The translations under genes and the position numbers were made by a program. Below are positions 25,073 through 31,793 of a stretch of DNA of 37,876 nucleotides, piece after piece. A model generated the notes under the pieces. That model worked only from the letters and a program-made list of their open reading frames with translations, searched no databases and was not told the origin of the DNA. The stretch is from Lachnospiraceae bacterium (GTDB lineage: Bacteria > Bacillota > Clostridia > Lachnospirales > Lachnospiraceae), in assembly GCA_014804785.1 (NCBI GenBank), contig JAAUZD010000041.1, forward strand, positions 1 through 37,876. Direction: 5' to 3'. The first letter of the stretch is position 1. Every line of letters starts with the position of its first letter.

Positions 25073-25921
25073 CTACTCTGTAGCGAATTCCCTGCCGATC
25101 CAAATCCCCTTTGCATTCATCCCATGACCGATATCTCTGGTAACTGCAATAGGCAGATTTTCACCGGCAAATTTCTTTACAAGTGCCACCATATCAGGTT
25201 GGCACTTTTCTGCCTCCATCTGCGTAAAAGTTCCCAGCAAAATACCTGCCACTTTGTCAAAAGCGCCTAACTGCTCCAACTGACACAGACAAGTTTCCAT
25301 CTGTGCAACAGTTCCTCTATAGCTTTCCAGCAGCAGTATTTTTCCATGTAAATCCGGCATAAATTCTGTCCCGGCAAGTTTTAAAAAGCATCTGATATTT
25401 CCGCCCACAACAATTCCATGCATTTCTTTCTGCTGAACAAAGCGATAATCGATTCCAAACAAATCGTCTTTATTCTCTTTCACAGTATTTCTAAAATCTG
25501 CCGTCTGCTGCCTACTATAATCATAAATCAGATTCCGAATCTGATACAGAACCGACGCTTTCCCCGTTTTGGCATAGATAGCATTGATGACAGTTGTCAG
25601 ATCGCTATATCCCCAAAAGTTTTTTTCACTGCCTGCAATGACTTCATAGTCAAGATAAGGCAGAATACCGTTGGCAATATCTCCTCCGGAAATATCAAAA
25701 ATCTCCTTTATCTCATCATCTTGATAAAAATCCATGAGTGCCTGTGCACGTTCTTTTGCCGTACCGCCAAAAACATTCTCTTTTTCATAGATGTAATCAC
25801 CAAATACCGGGATCAGTCCAATTGATAACAGCGTATCTTCTAAACATTTGATTTTATCGCTGTACTCCCTTTTCTGTCCGTTTGAACAGCATACAATTCC
25901 AATCTTTACTCCGTTCTCCAT
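25073..25921 (-). CDS. LD-carboxypeptidase / MccF-like peptidase (family S66)
   Basis: A 282-residue serine peptidase. The nucleophile S106 lies in NFWGYSDLTT, the acid E199 in ILLLESYRGT and the base H266 in RDIGHGMNA, the order expected for S66. VVGGNIRCFLKLAGT is also typical. Members either trim the terminal D-alanine from muropeptide tetrapeptides during wall recycling or, as MccF, cleave microcin-type nucleotide conjugates. No signal peptide is present, so a cytoplasmic recycling or resistance role is likely. The start at 25921 has GAGGAAA 4-5 nt upstream; the longer frame overlaps the upstream gene. It begins 17 nt after the stop of the deleted flavodoxin copy. Confidence 0.9.
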   Translation of the reverse strand: MENGVKIGIVCCSNGQKREYSDKIKCLEDTLLSIGLIPVFGDYIYEKENVFGGTAKERAQALMDFYQDDEIKEIFDISGGDIANGILPYLDYEVIAGSEKNFWGYSDLTTVINAIYAKTGKASVLYQIRNLIYDYSRQQTADFRNTVKENKDDLFGIDYRFVQQKEMHGIVVGGNIRCFLKLAGTEFMPDLHGKILLLESYRGTVAQMETCLCQLEQLGAFDKVAGILLGTFTQMEAEKCQPDMVALVKKFAGENLPIAVTRDIGHGMNAKGIWIGREFATE

Positions 25922-25938
25922 CGCTTTTCCTCTGTCTG

Positions 25939-26274
25939 TCAGCAAATAAAATTCGTCCGAGTAAAAGGCTCTCTTGCCGGCACGCTATATTTTTCTTTAC
26001 CAGGTGCAATGCTCTTCATCAAAAATGACATGTTCCTCGCAAGGGTACGCATCATCTGCAGACCTGCCACATCCCCCTTTGCTTCACCGGGCGCAGAGCC
26101 ATGAATTCCATTCCAATATCGACCGCAGCTGATACACCTCCGGATATCTTTATTTCCAATATGCAGAATCTCTGTTTCAATTCCTTCCTGCTCAAAAATC
26201 GTTTCCATTTCATGAAGTGCAGTGTAGGTATTTCCGTTCTTCTTCGGACTTCCATTAATCATTAAGACTTTCAT
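25939..26274 (-). pseudogene. Internally deleted copy of the FMN reductase gene
   Basis: The 111-residue product matches the 24282-24899 gene closely at both ends (MKVLMINGSPKKNGNTYTAL and GLQMMRTLARNMSFLMKSIA), but jumps from RRCISC straight to GRYWNGIHGSAPGEAK, losing about 90 central residues in frame. The missing part includes most of the flavin-contact loops and the remaining cluster cysteines, so it is unlikely to be an active reductase. The start with AGGAGG 8 nt upstream and the promoter are intact, so it may be expressed. It precedes the LD-carboxypeptidase gene by 17 nt and may now serve as its leader cistron. Confidence 0.85.
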
Positions 26275-26336
26275 TCTCATTTCCTCCTGTCACCCCTAAT
26301 TTAGTTACAATAAACAGTTCTCTCTCTTTACAAACA

Positions 26337-26365
26337 AATCTAACAGAAATCATTTTCCTCGTCAA
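26337..26365 (-). promoter_or_regulatory. Promoter of the deleted reductase copy / LD-carboxypeptidase unit
   Basis: On the minus strand TTGACG (26365-26360), 17 nt, TAGATT (26342-26337), matching the promoter of the paralogous gene. The rest of the 26275-26608 gap holds this promoter region and the divergent WYL promoter and operator. Confidence 0.7.
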
Positions 26366-26540
26366 ATCTTTCTCCATTCAGTTTGTGAATTTTATCCTAC
26401 AAATTTGCAGGTAAGCTAATGGTAAAAGTCGTTCCAGGTATCAAGCTCCCCAATAAAGCATATATACAAAAACTGCTACTTTTATTTTGAAAAAGTAGAA
26501 AAATCATTACTTTAAGCTAGCCGTCGCGCTAGCAACTTGC

Positions 26541-26572
26541 TACAATAGAAACATGACATACAGGTGTCGTGT
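26541..26572 (+). promoter_or_regulatory. -10 box and inverted-repeat operator of the WYL regulator operon
   Basis: TACAAT at 26541-26546 is a likely -10 (the -35 is weak). Directly after it ACATGACA-TACAGG-TGTCGTGT (26551-26572) is an imperfect inverted repeat, 7 of 8 positions paired, across the expected transcription start, a good position for autoregulation by the WYL protein. A second palindrome, GCTAGC-CGTCGC-GCTAGC, overlaps the spacer (26516-26533). Confidence 0.65.
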
Positions 26573-26608
26573 TTTTTGTGATAATCTGATTGAAAAGAAG
26601 GAGCCGCC

Positions 26609-27562
26609 ATGAAAATAGACAGACTGATTGGAATTTTATCCATCCTGCTGCAAAAGGATGTTGTTACCGCTCCCTATCTGGCAGAACAGTTTGAAGTTTC
26701 CAGACGAACCATCAACCGCGATATAGAAGACCTGTGCAAGGCCGGAATTCCCATTATGACAAGGCAGGGAGTGAATGGAGGCATTTCCATCATGGAAAAT
26801 TACAGAATGGAACGCACCTTACTGACCAATGCAGAAATGCAGGACATCCTCGCAGGGCTGCGGAGCCTTGACAGCGTCAATGGAACGAACCGTTATGGAC
26901 AGCTGATGGAAAAGCTGTCTGTAGGGTCTTCCGACTTCATGACAGGCAATCAATCTGTTCTGATTGACTTGTCCTCCTGGTACAAGGATTCGCTTGCACC
27001 TAAAATTGAATTGATACGAAGCGCCATCGATAACTGCCTTGAACTGTCATTTCTCTACTACTCCCCAAAAGGAGAATCGATAAGAACCATTGAACCCTAC
27101 TATTTGATTTTCCGCTGGTCCAGCTGGTATGTATGGGGACTTTGCAAAAGCCGCAGGGATTTCAGACTGTTCAAGCTAAATCGTATGGACAAGCTTCAAT
27201 TTTCAGACAATATTTTCACCAGACAACCTGCCGCTCTGCCAAACCTGAAAAATGAGCAGATCTTCCCTGGCGGCATCCGTGTAAAGGCTTTGTTTGATGC
27301 AAAGTGCAAATGGCGTCTGGTAGAAGATTTCGGGACAGAATGTTTTGAAGTCCAAGATGATGGCAGACTGCTCTTTCATGCAGATTATACCGATAAAGAA
27401 AATCTGATAACATGGCTTTTATCCTTCAGAGATCAAGTAGAACTTTTAGAACCGGAAGAAATACGAAAAGAAATCTGCTCCGCTCTGACCTCCACTCTAA
27501 AACAATACCAAACGGAACAAGAAAGGAAAGGAAAGAACAGACATGAAATACCCTTGGATTGA
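26609..27562 (+). CDS. HTH-WYL transcriptional regulator (YafY/YobV type)
   Basis: A 317-residue regulator: N-terminal DeoR-like winged helix (about 1-60, KDVVTAPYLAEQFEVSRRTI, with recognition helix SRRTINRDIEDL), followed by a WYL domain at about 140-220 containing RTIEPYYLIFRWSSWYVWGL and FRLFKLNRMDKL, and a C-terminal WCX-like extension. WYL domains bind small ligands or nucleic acids to control repression. AAGGAG lies 6 nt before the ATG. The gene overlaps the next one by 20 nt and shares an operon with MmcQ and GyrI-like genes, a combination often seen in drug- or stress-responsive units. Confidence 0.93.
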   Translation: MKIDRLIGILSILLQKDVVTAPYLAEQFEVSRRTINRDIEDLCKAGIPIMTRQGVNGGISIMENYRMERTLLTNAEMQDILAGLRSLDSVNGTNRYGQLMEKLSVGSSDFMTGNQSVLIDLSSWYKDSLAPKIELIRSAIDNCLELSFLYYSPKGESIRTIEPYYLIFRWSSWYVWGLCKSRRDFRLFKLNRMDKLQFSDNIFTRQPAALPNLKNEQIFPGGIRVKALFDAKCKWRLVEDFGTECFEVQDDGRLLFHADYTDKENLITWLLSFRDQVELLEPEEIRKEICSALTSTLKQYQTEQERKGKNRHEIPLD

Positions 27563-27908
27563 TGAATATCTGCTTTCCATGACAGGTGTCACAAAAGATT
27601 TACAGGCTGACTGGAACTGGATCCGCTATCAGATTGGCGGCAAAATGTTTGCAGCCGTCTGTCTGGACCAGAAAAATAAGCCTTACTACATCACCTTAAA
27701 ACTAGAACCTTCCGAAGGAGATTTTCTAAGAAGCCAGTACCCGGATATTCTTCCGGGCTACTACATGAACAAGATACACTGGAATTCCGTAAAACCGGAC
27801 GGAAACGTGCCTGATGAACTTCTAAAAGATATGCTAGAGCGTTCTTATAAACTGGTATTAAAGAGTTTCAGTCAGAAAAAGCAGCGCGAACTTCTTGGTC
27901 TAAGCTGA
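27543..27908 (+). CDS. MmcQ/YjbR family protein
   Basis: A 121-residue small protein with the MmcQ/YjbR (CyaY-like fold) pattern: an N-terminal helix, KDLQADWNWIRYQIGGKMFAAV, YYITLKLEPSEGDFLRSQYPDI, PGYYMNKIHWNSVKPDGNVP, then VPDELLKDMLERSYKLVLKSF. These proteins are described as putative DNA-binding or double-wing proteins, with function unsettled. It starts inside the end of the WYL gene with GGAAAGG upstream and is translationally linked to it. Confidence 0.92.
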   Translation: MKYPWIDEYLLSMTGVTKDLQADWNWIRYQIGGKMFAAVCLDQKNKPYYITLKLEPSEGDFLRSQYPDILPGYYMNKIHWNSVKPDGNVPDELLKDMLERSYKLVLKSFSQKKQRELLGLS

Positions 27909-28089
27909 TACGGAACTTGTATTGGGCAATCAAAGAATCATTATGAGCGACCAAGTAGATATTGAATTTCAAACGTGCTATTCAAATTTCCTCACTGTTA
28001 TGTATGATACAAAAGAAGAAGTGCAAAGAGCATATGAAATATTGATTCTGATGAAGTTGCCAAAATATGGGAGTATATGTAAAATTTGA
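27904..28089 (+). pseudogene. Remnant of a VOC / PhnB-like glyoxalase-fold gene
   Basis: My translation from 27904 reads ADTELVLGNQRIIMSDQV, then FQTCYSNFLTVMYDTKEEVQRAYEIL, and ends at a stop at 28087. The pattern (G-x-x-I-M-S-D, then a strand and EVxRAYEIL) resembles the middle of PhnB-like VOC proteins, which commonly neighbour MmcQ and GyrI genes. Both ends of the domain are missing and there is no ribosome binding site, so it is a decayed fragment. Confidence 0.55.
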
Positions 28090-28117
28090 AGCAAACATAA
28101 AGGAGGAAAAACGTCAC

Positions 28118-28774
28118 ATGGCATTTGATTATAAGAAAGAATACAAGGAATTTTATTTGCCGCCTAAAAAGCCCTGTATCGTGGATGTACCTGCAATGAA
28201 CTATATTGCCGTCAGAGGCTCTGGCAACCCCAATGATCCTGACGGAGAATACAAAGCAACAATAGGATTATTATATGGAATTGCCTTTACCATCAAAATG
28301 AGTTATAAAGGCAGTCACAAAATAGAAGGCTATTTCTCCTATGTCGTTCCACCCTTAGAAGGTCTGTGGTGGCAGGAAGGCAGCGGCAATATTGATTATG
28401 CACATAAAGAAAACTTTCAGTGGATTTCCATGATCCGGTTACCGGAATTCGTGACAAAAGAAGAATTTGACTGGGCTGTTCGTGAAGCGACCCAAAAGAA
28501 ACAAAGCGATTTTTCCAAAGTGGAATTTTTTCCCTACCATGAAGGTCTTTGCGTGCACTGCATGCATATCGGAAGCTATGATGAAGAACCTGCAACCATC
28601 GGGCTGATGGATGAATATCTGTCTGCCAATGGCTATTCCGCCGATTTTTCAGAGACGCGTTTCCATCACGAAATCTATTTAAGCGATCCCCGGCGGACCG
28701 CACCTTCTAAGCTGAGAACGGTAATCCGGCATCCGATTAAACCTGCTATGACTCATCCTCCGATTTCATCATAG
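28118..28774 (+). CDS. GyrI-like small-molecule-binding domain protein
   Basis: A 218-residue stand-alone GyrI-like protein (SHV2 fold). Visible features: N-terminal FDYKKEYKEFYLPPKKPCIV, VPAMNYIAVRGSGNPN, the ligand-cleft pattern YVVPPLEGLWWQEG, EGLCVHCMHIGSYDEEPATI, and the family-typical end HHEIYLSDPRRTAPSKLRTVIRHPI. Such proteins bind hydrophobic or cationic ligands, and some hydrolyse toxins. The start at 28118 has AAGGAGG 11 nt upstream; the longer frame begins inside the VOC remnant. It is the last gene of the WYL operon. Confidence 0.93.
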   Translation: MAFDYKKEYKEFYLPPKKPCIVDVPAMNYIAVRGSGNPNDPDGEYKATIGLLYGIAFTIKMSYKGSHKIEGYFSYVVPPLEGLWWQEGSGNIDYAHKENFQWISMIRLPEFVTKEEFDWAVREATQKKQSDFSKVEFFPYHEGLCVHCMHIGSYDEEPATIGLMDEYLSANGYSADFSETRFHHEIYLSDPRRTAPSKLRTVIRHPIKPAMTHPPISS

Positions 28775-28785
28775 CACCTTGATAC

Positions 28786-28825
28786 AGAAAAACTTCTCCC
28801 AACCGGCAAAGCCGGGCAGGAGAAG
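28786..28825 (-). terminator. Intrinsic terminator of the glnA-ANTAR unit
   Basis: On the minus strand CTTCTCCTGCCCGGC pairs with GCCGGTTGGGAGAAG and is followed by TTTTTCT. It ends transcription from glnA and the ANTAR gene, and its stem may also stop read-through from the convergent GyrI-like gene. Confidence 0.9.
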
Positions 28826-28872
28826 CATGACCTGTACTATCTGTCCCATTAAAAAATGCTCTCGTGTTACTT

Positions 28873-29424
28873 TTATCCTTTCATCATCGTCAGTATCATC
28901 TGCGCCGTCTCAACCATATTAGTCCCGCTGTCCATACTGCATTTTTGCATGTACTTGTGAGCCTCTTCTTCCGTCATATGGTTCCGGTTCATCAGAACAT
29001 CCTTTGCATTTTTAATCAATTCTTTTTCCTCTTCACTTCTCTCCTTCGGCTTTGTCTTTAGCCTGCTTCTGCGCCGTTCAATAGTCTGGATCATCATATC
29101 AATGCTGTTGATCAGATCATGAACTTTGAGAGGCATGGACAAGCATATGATTCCTCCTTCTATCATGCCGCCGCTTATGATATGCTGGGAAGCTATGAGC
29201 AGCATTTCAAATCCTGGCGGAAGATATTCTTGCAGCTGGGAGTAAATCATATCCGTCAGTTTATACCCGCATAGAACGATGCCATCATTCAAATTGTCTG
29301 CCAGCGCAATGGCCTGGGCGCCTGTTGTGCAGGCTCCGGCTACTGAAATACCATTACGGACCAGAAGATTCTTCATATTTTTTGCATCATCTATCTTTGG
29401 GAGGACTACAATCACACTGGTCAT
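28873..29424 (-). CDS. ANTAR-domain RNA-binding antitermination regulator (NitR-like)
   Basis: A 183-residue protein with a degenerate receiver domain (TSVIVVLPKIDDAKNMKNLL; the usual phosphoacceptor aspartate position reads GIVLCGYKL, with no Asp) and a C-terminal ANTAR helical domain (about 120-183, KELIKNAKDVLMNRNHMTEE, then AHKYMQKCSM and ETAQMIL). ANTAR proteins bind paired hairpins in leader RNAs and prevent termination. Clostridia often carry such a gene beside glnA (NitR), consistent with nitrogen-controlled antitermination. The start at 29424 has AGGAGG 7 nt upstream. It lies 35 nt after the glnA stop. Confidence 0.92.
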   Translation of the reverse strand: MTSVIVVLPKIDDAKNMKNLLVRNGISVAGACTTGAQAIALADNLNDGIVLCGYKLTDMIYSQLQEYLPPGFEMLLIASQHIISGGMIEGGIICLSMPLKVHDLINSIDMMIQTIERRRSRLKTKPKERSEEEKELIKNAKDVLMNRNHMTEEEAHKYMQKCSMDSGTNMVETAQMILTMMKG

Positions 29425-29459
29425 TGGCACACCTCCTCCTGTTTATGCATTTTCTGTGC

Positions 29460-30794
29460 TCAGAACTGGTTCAGATACTGATTGATTTCCCAGTCTGTGA
29501 CCTGTGAACGATAGTTCGCCCATTCCGCCTTTTTTGCTTCGATGTATTTTTCAGACACATGCCTGCCAAGCACTTCCTGAATGAACTCATCCTTTTCCAG
29601 TTCATATACCGCTTCAATCAAAGTTCCTGGGATAGCTTCAATACCAAGTTCTTTCTTTTCTTCTTCAGCCATAGCAAAAATATTGCGGTCTACGCTTGCC
29701 GGAGGCTCTATTTTATTGGCAATTCCATCTAATCCTGCGCGCAGACAGACTGCCAGTGCCAGATAAGGATTTGCCGATGGATCAGGGCATCGCAGCTCGA
29801 TTCTCGTCCCCTCTCCTCTTGATGCGGGAATACGGATCAACGGACTCCTGTTAGTGGCGCTCCATGCAATATAAACCGGAGCTTCATATCCCGGTACTAG
29901 CCTCTTGTAAGAGTTCACAAGCGGATTGGTGATTGCGGTCATTCCTTTCATATGCTTGATAATACCGCCGATAAAGTAGTAGGCTTCCTGACTTAACCCA
30001 AGCTGATCAGAAGAATCATTGAAAATATTTTTTCCATCCTTTGATAAGGACATGTTGATATGCATTCCAGATCCATTTACGCCAAACTTCGGCTTAGGCA
30101 TGAAGGTTGCATGCAGTCCGTGCCTTTTGGCAATCGTCTTGACTGCCAACTTGAAAGTCATGATGTTATCGGCTGTCACCAGTGCTTCATCATACTGGAA
30201 ATCAATCTCATGCTGTGCAGGCGCCACTTCATGATGAGATGCCTCAACCACAAATCCCATATCCTCCAGATTTAAGACCATATCCCTTCTTGCGTTTTCT
30301 CCCAGATCCAATGGTCCTAAATCAAAATATCCTGCTTTCTCATGAGTCAACGTCGTAGGCATGCCGTTTTCATCTGTATGGAACAGGAAAAATTCACACT
30401 CCGGTCCTACTTCAAAGGTATATCCCATATCCGCAGCTTCCTTGATGGCGCGCTTTAAAATGTATCTGGGATCCCCCTCAAAAGGCTCTCCGTTCGGACG
30501 ATACACGTCACAAATCAGCCTCGCCACCTTGCCCTGCTGGGGTCTCCACGGGAAAATCTCCAATGTGCTTAAATCAGGGTACAGGTACATATCCGACTCT
30601 TCAATCCGTACAAACCCCTCTATGGAGGAACCGTCAAACATACATTTATTATCCAGCGCCTTCTCAAGCTGGCTGGCAGTAATCGCTACATTCTTAAGAC
30701 TGCCGAACATATCTGTGAACTGCAGCCTGATAAATTCCACATCTTCATCACCTACCAGTTCCATGATATCTTCTTTTGAATAGTGTTTTCTCAT
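29460..30794 (-). CDS. glnA: Type I glutamine synthetase
   Basis: A 444-residue GSI enzyme making glutamine from glutamate, ammonia and ATP, as a dodecamer in the cytoplasm. Signatures: [13 protein letters not shown] and FDGSSIEGF near the N terminus, the metal and ATP site stretches [23 protein letters not shown] and [11 protein letters not shown], and [10 protein letters not shown] with [16 protein letters not shown] near the C terminus. Length fits the GSI-alpha type without the extra adenylylation insert. The start at 30794 is ATG; the reading frame extends two codons upstream only to a TTG. It is followed by the ANTAR gene and is preceded by a promoter and a long leader hairpin. Confidence 0.97.
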   Translation of the reverse strand: MRKHYSKEDIMELVGDEDVEFIRLQFTDMFGSLKNVAITASQLEKALDNKCMFDGSSIEGFVRIEESDMYLYPDLSTLEIFPWRPQQGKVARLICDVYRPNGEPFEGDPRYILKRAIKEAADMGYTFEVGPECEFFLFHTDENGMPTTLTHEKAGYFDLGPLDLGENARRDMVLNLEDMGFVVEASHHEVAPAQHEIDFQYDEALVTADNIMTFKLAVKTIAKRHGLHATFMPKPKFGVNGSGMHINMSLSKDGKNIFNDSSDQLGLSQEAYYFIGGIIKHMKGMTAITNPLVNSYKRLVPGYEAPVYIAWSATNRSPLIRIPASRGEGTRIELRCPDPSANPYLALAVCLRAGLDGIANKIEPPASVDRNIFAMAEEEKKELGIEAIPGTLIEAVYELEKDEFIQEVLGRHVSEKYIEAKKAEWANYRSQVTDWEINQYLNQF

Positions 30795-30826
30795 AGTCAA
30801 TCTATTCCTTTCCTTAAACTAAGCCA

Positions 30827-30881
30827 AAAGGCGTTCCTATACCAGCTATCGGCATATGCCTGCTGCGATAAGAACGCCTTT
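30827..30881 (-). promoter_or_regulatory. glnA leader hairpin, candidate attenuator
   Basis: On the minus strand AAAGGCGTTC (30881-30872) pairs perfectly with GAACGCCTTT (30836-30827), and within it TATCG pairs with CGATA around a loop holding the palindrome GGCATATGCC. It lies between the promoter and the ribosome binding site. The 3' side ends in CCTTTT, so it could act as a weak terminator. An ANTAR antiterminator encoded in the same operon makes that idea plausible, but I do not see the A1-G4 hexaloop pair typical of ANTAR targets. Confidence 0.6.
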
Positions 30882-30888
30882 GTTCCGT

Positions 30889-30921
30889 ATTATAATAACA
30901 ATCCTGTTACATCTTTGTCAA
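30889..30921 (-). promoter_or_regulatory. glnA promoter
   Basis: On the minus strand a perfect TTGACA (30921-30916) is followed by TATTAT (30897-30892) at 18 nt; an overlapping TATAAT lies at 21 nt. It directly precedes the glnA leader hairpin and starts just after the stop of the upstream membrane protein gene. Confidence 0.75.
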
Positions 30922-30932
30922 TAGTAAATGTT

Positions 30933-31403
30933 TCAGGTCGGCGATGGTGATGCGGAAGGGGACGGAACTGCCGCCTTTTCCAGTGAAGTCTTTATGGCAT
31001 TTAGTAAGACCATGGATGTATATTTGTTGTCATCCGAATAGGTAATGCTGTCCAATGACTGGTTTTTGATGATCTGGCTTGCAAGGTCGTCGAAGGACGG
31101 CTCCAGCAGCGGAAACATCGTTGTCACGGCTTCATCCAGATTTACGATGCGGATATCGTTGATGTTGGTCTCATCTACCGTAACCTCCACATCCACCGCG
31201 TTATCATTTAGGATCAGGGATGTGGTATAGATGCCGGGTACATAAGAAGCGGAAGGAGTCTCCACGGCGGAGTTTTCCTTTTTATCTTTTGGTACGAACA
31301 TGATGATGAGGAGAATGATAAATAATATTCCCAGCAATGCAAAGATGCCGGTATATATTAATTCTTTCAGATGAAGTACAACAATTTTGGTCTTGGAGCT
31401 CAT
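30933..31403 (-). CDS. Single-pass membrane protein with degenerate FMN-binding-like domain
   Basis: A 156-residue protein: one membrane segment at about 12-38 (ELIYTGIFALLGILFIILLI), then an extracytoplasmic domain GIYTTSLILNDNAVDVEVTV, INDIRIVNLDEAV, DLASQIIKNQSLDSITYSDD and TSMVLLNAIKTSLEKA, ending in a PSPSASPSPT tail. The strand and helix order matches FMN_bind domains, but the SGATxTS flavinylation motif is replaced by TYSDDNKYTS, so covalent FMN attachment is unlikely. Function unknown. The ribosome binding site is weak (GGGGAT). It lies upstream of glnA on the same strand, but glnA has its own promoter. Confidence 0.7.
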   Translation of the reverse strand: MSSKTKIVVLHLKELIYTGIFALLGILFIILLIIMFVPKDKKENSAVETPSASYVPGIYTTSLILNDNAVDVEVTVDETNINDIRIVNLDEAVTTMFPLLEPSFDDLASQIIKNQSLDSITYSDDNKYTSMVLLNAIKTSLEKAAVPSPSASPSPT

Positions 31404-31464
31404 AGGCTATCCCCGTTACATTCTTTTTACTATAGTATTATTTATGATGGGAATTTATGCATGG

Positions 31465-31793
31465 GTGGGGAGTTTTTTATCTGGGGGATATGTATATAAG
31501 GACGAAGAGGCTGGGGGAAGTGAGGGCGGGGGAGGGGCGGTATATATCTGTACGGCTCCTATGTGCAGGAATAAGAAATTCTAGGAATTCCTCATGAAGG
31601 GGATTGGTGCCGGACGCAAACGGCGTATTGACCCATCCATGGGTCAAATTACGCCTTCGGCGGACGTCCTGTCCGCCGATTGCTGGTATTGGACGGGCTG
31701 TTAAGTCCTTCTAATCGCTTCCCATAAGGAACCGCCATAGATTTTTGTCCAGCCTGATGCAGAAGGATATCTACCCCGACGCTGCCGCACCTC
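31465..31793. repeat. Long palindromic element C (about 330 bp, degenerate arms)
   Basis: The core (31558-31729) is homologous to the cores of elements A and B: it begins CCTATGTGCAG, contains GACGCAAACGGCGTATTGAC, TGACCCATCCATGGGTCA and the hairpin CGGCGGACG-TCCTG-TCCGCCG, and ends TTCCCATAAGG. The outer arms pair only partially (for example CTGTACGGCTCCTATG against CATAAGGAACCGCCATAG), so the stem has decayed. It ends at the base before the nadE stop codon on the minus strand. The rest of 31404-31793 holds no gene. Confidence 0.85.

Noticed and set aside
28775-28872. Terminator for the plus-strand GyrI-like gene
   Set aside because: The hairpin has its T run only on the minus strand; on the plus strand it is followed by CATGACC.
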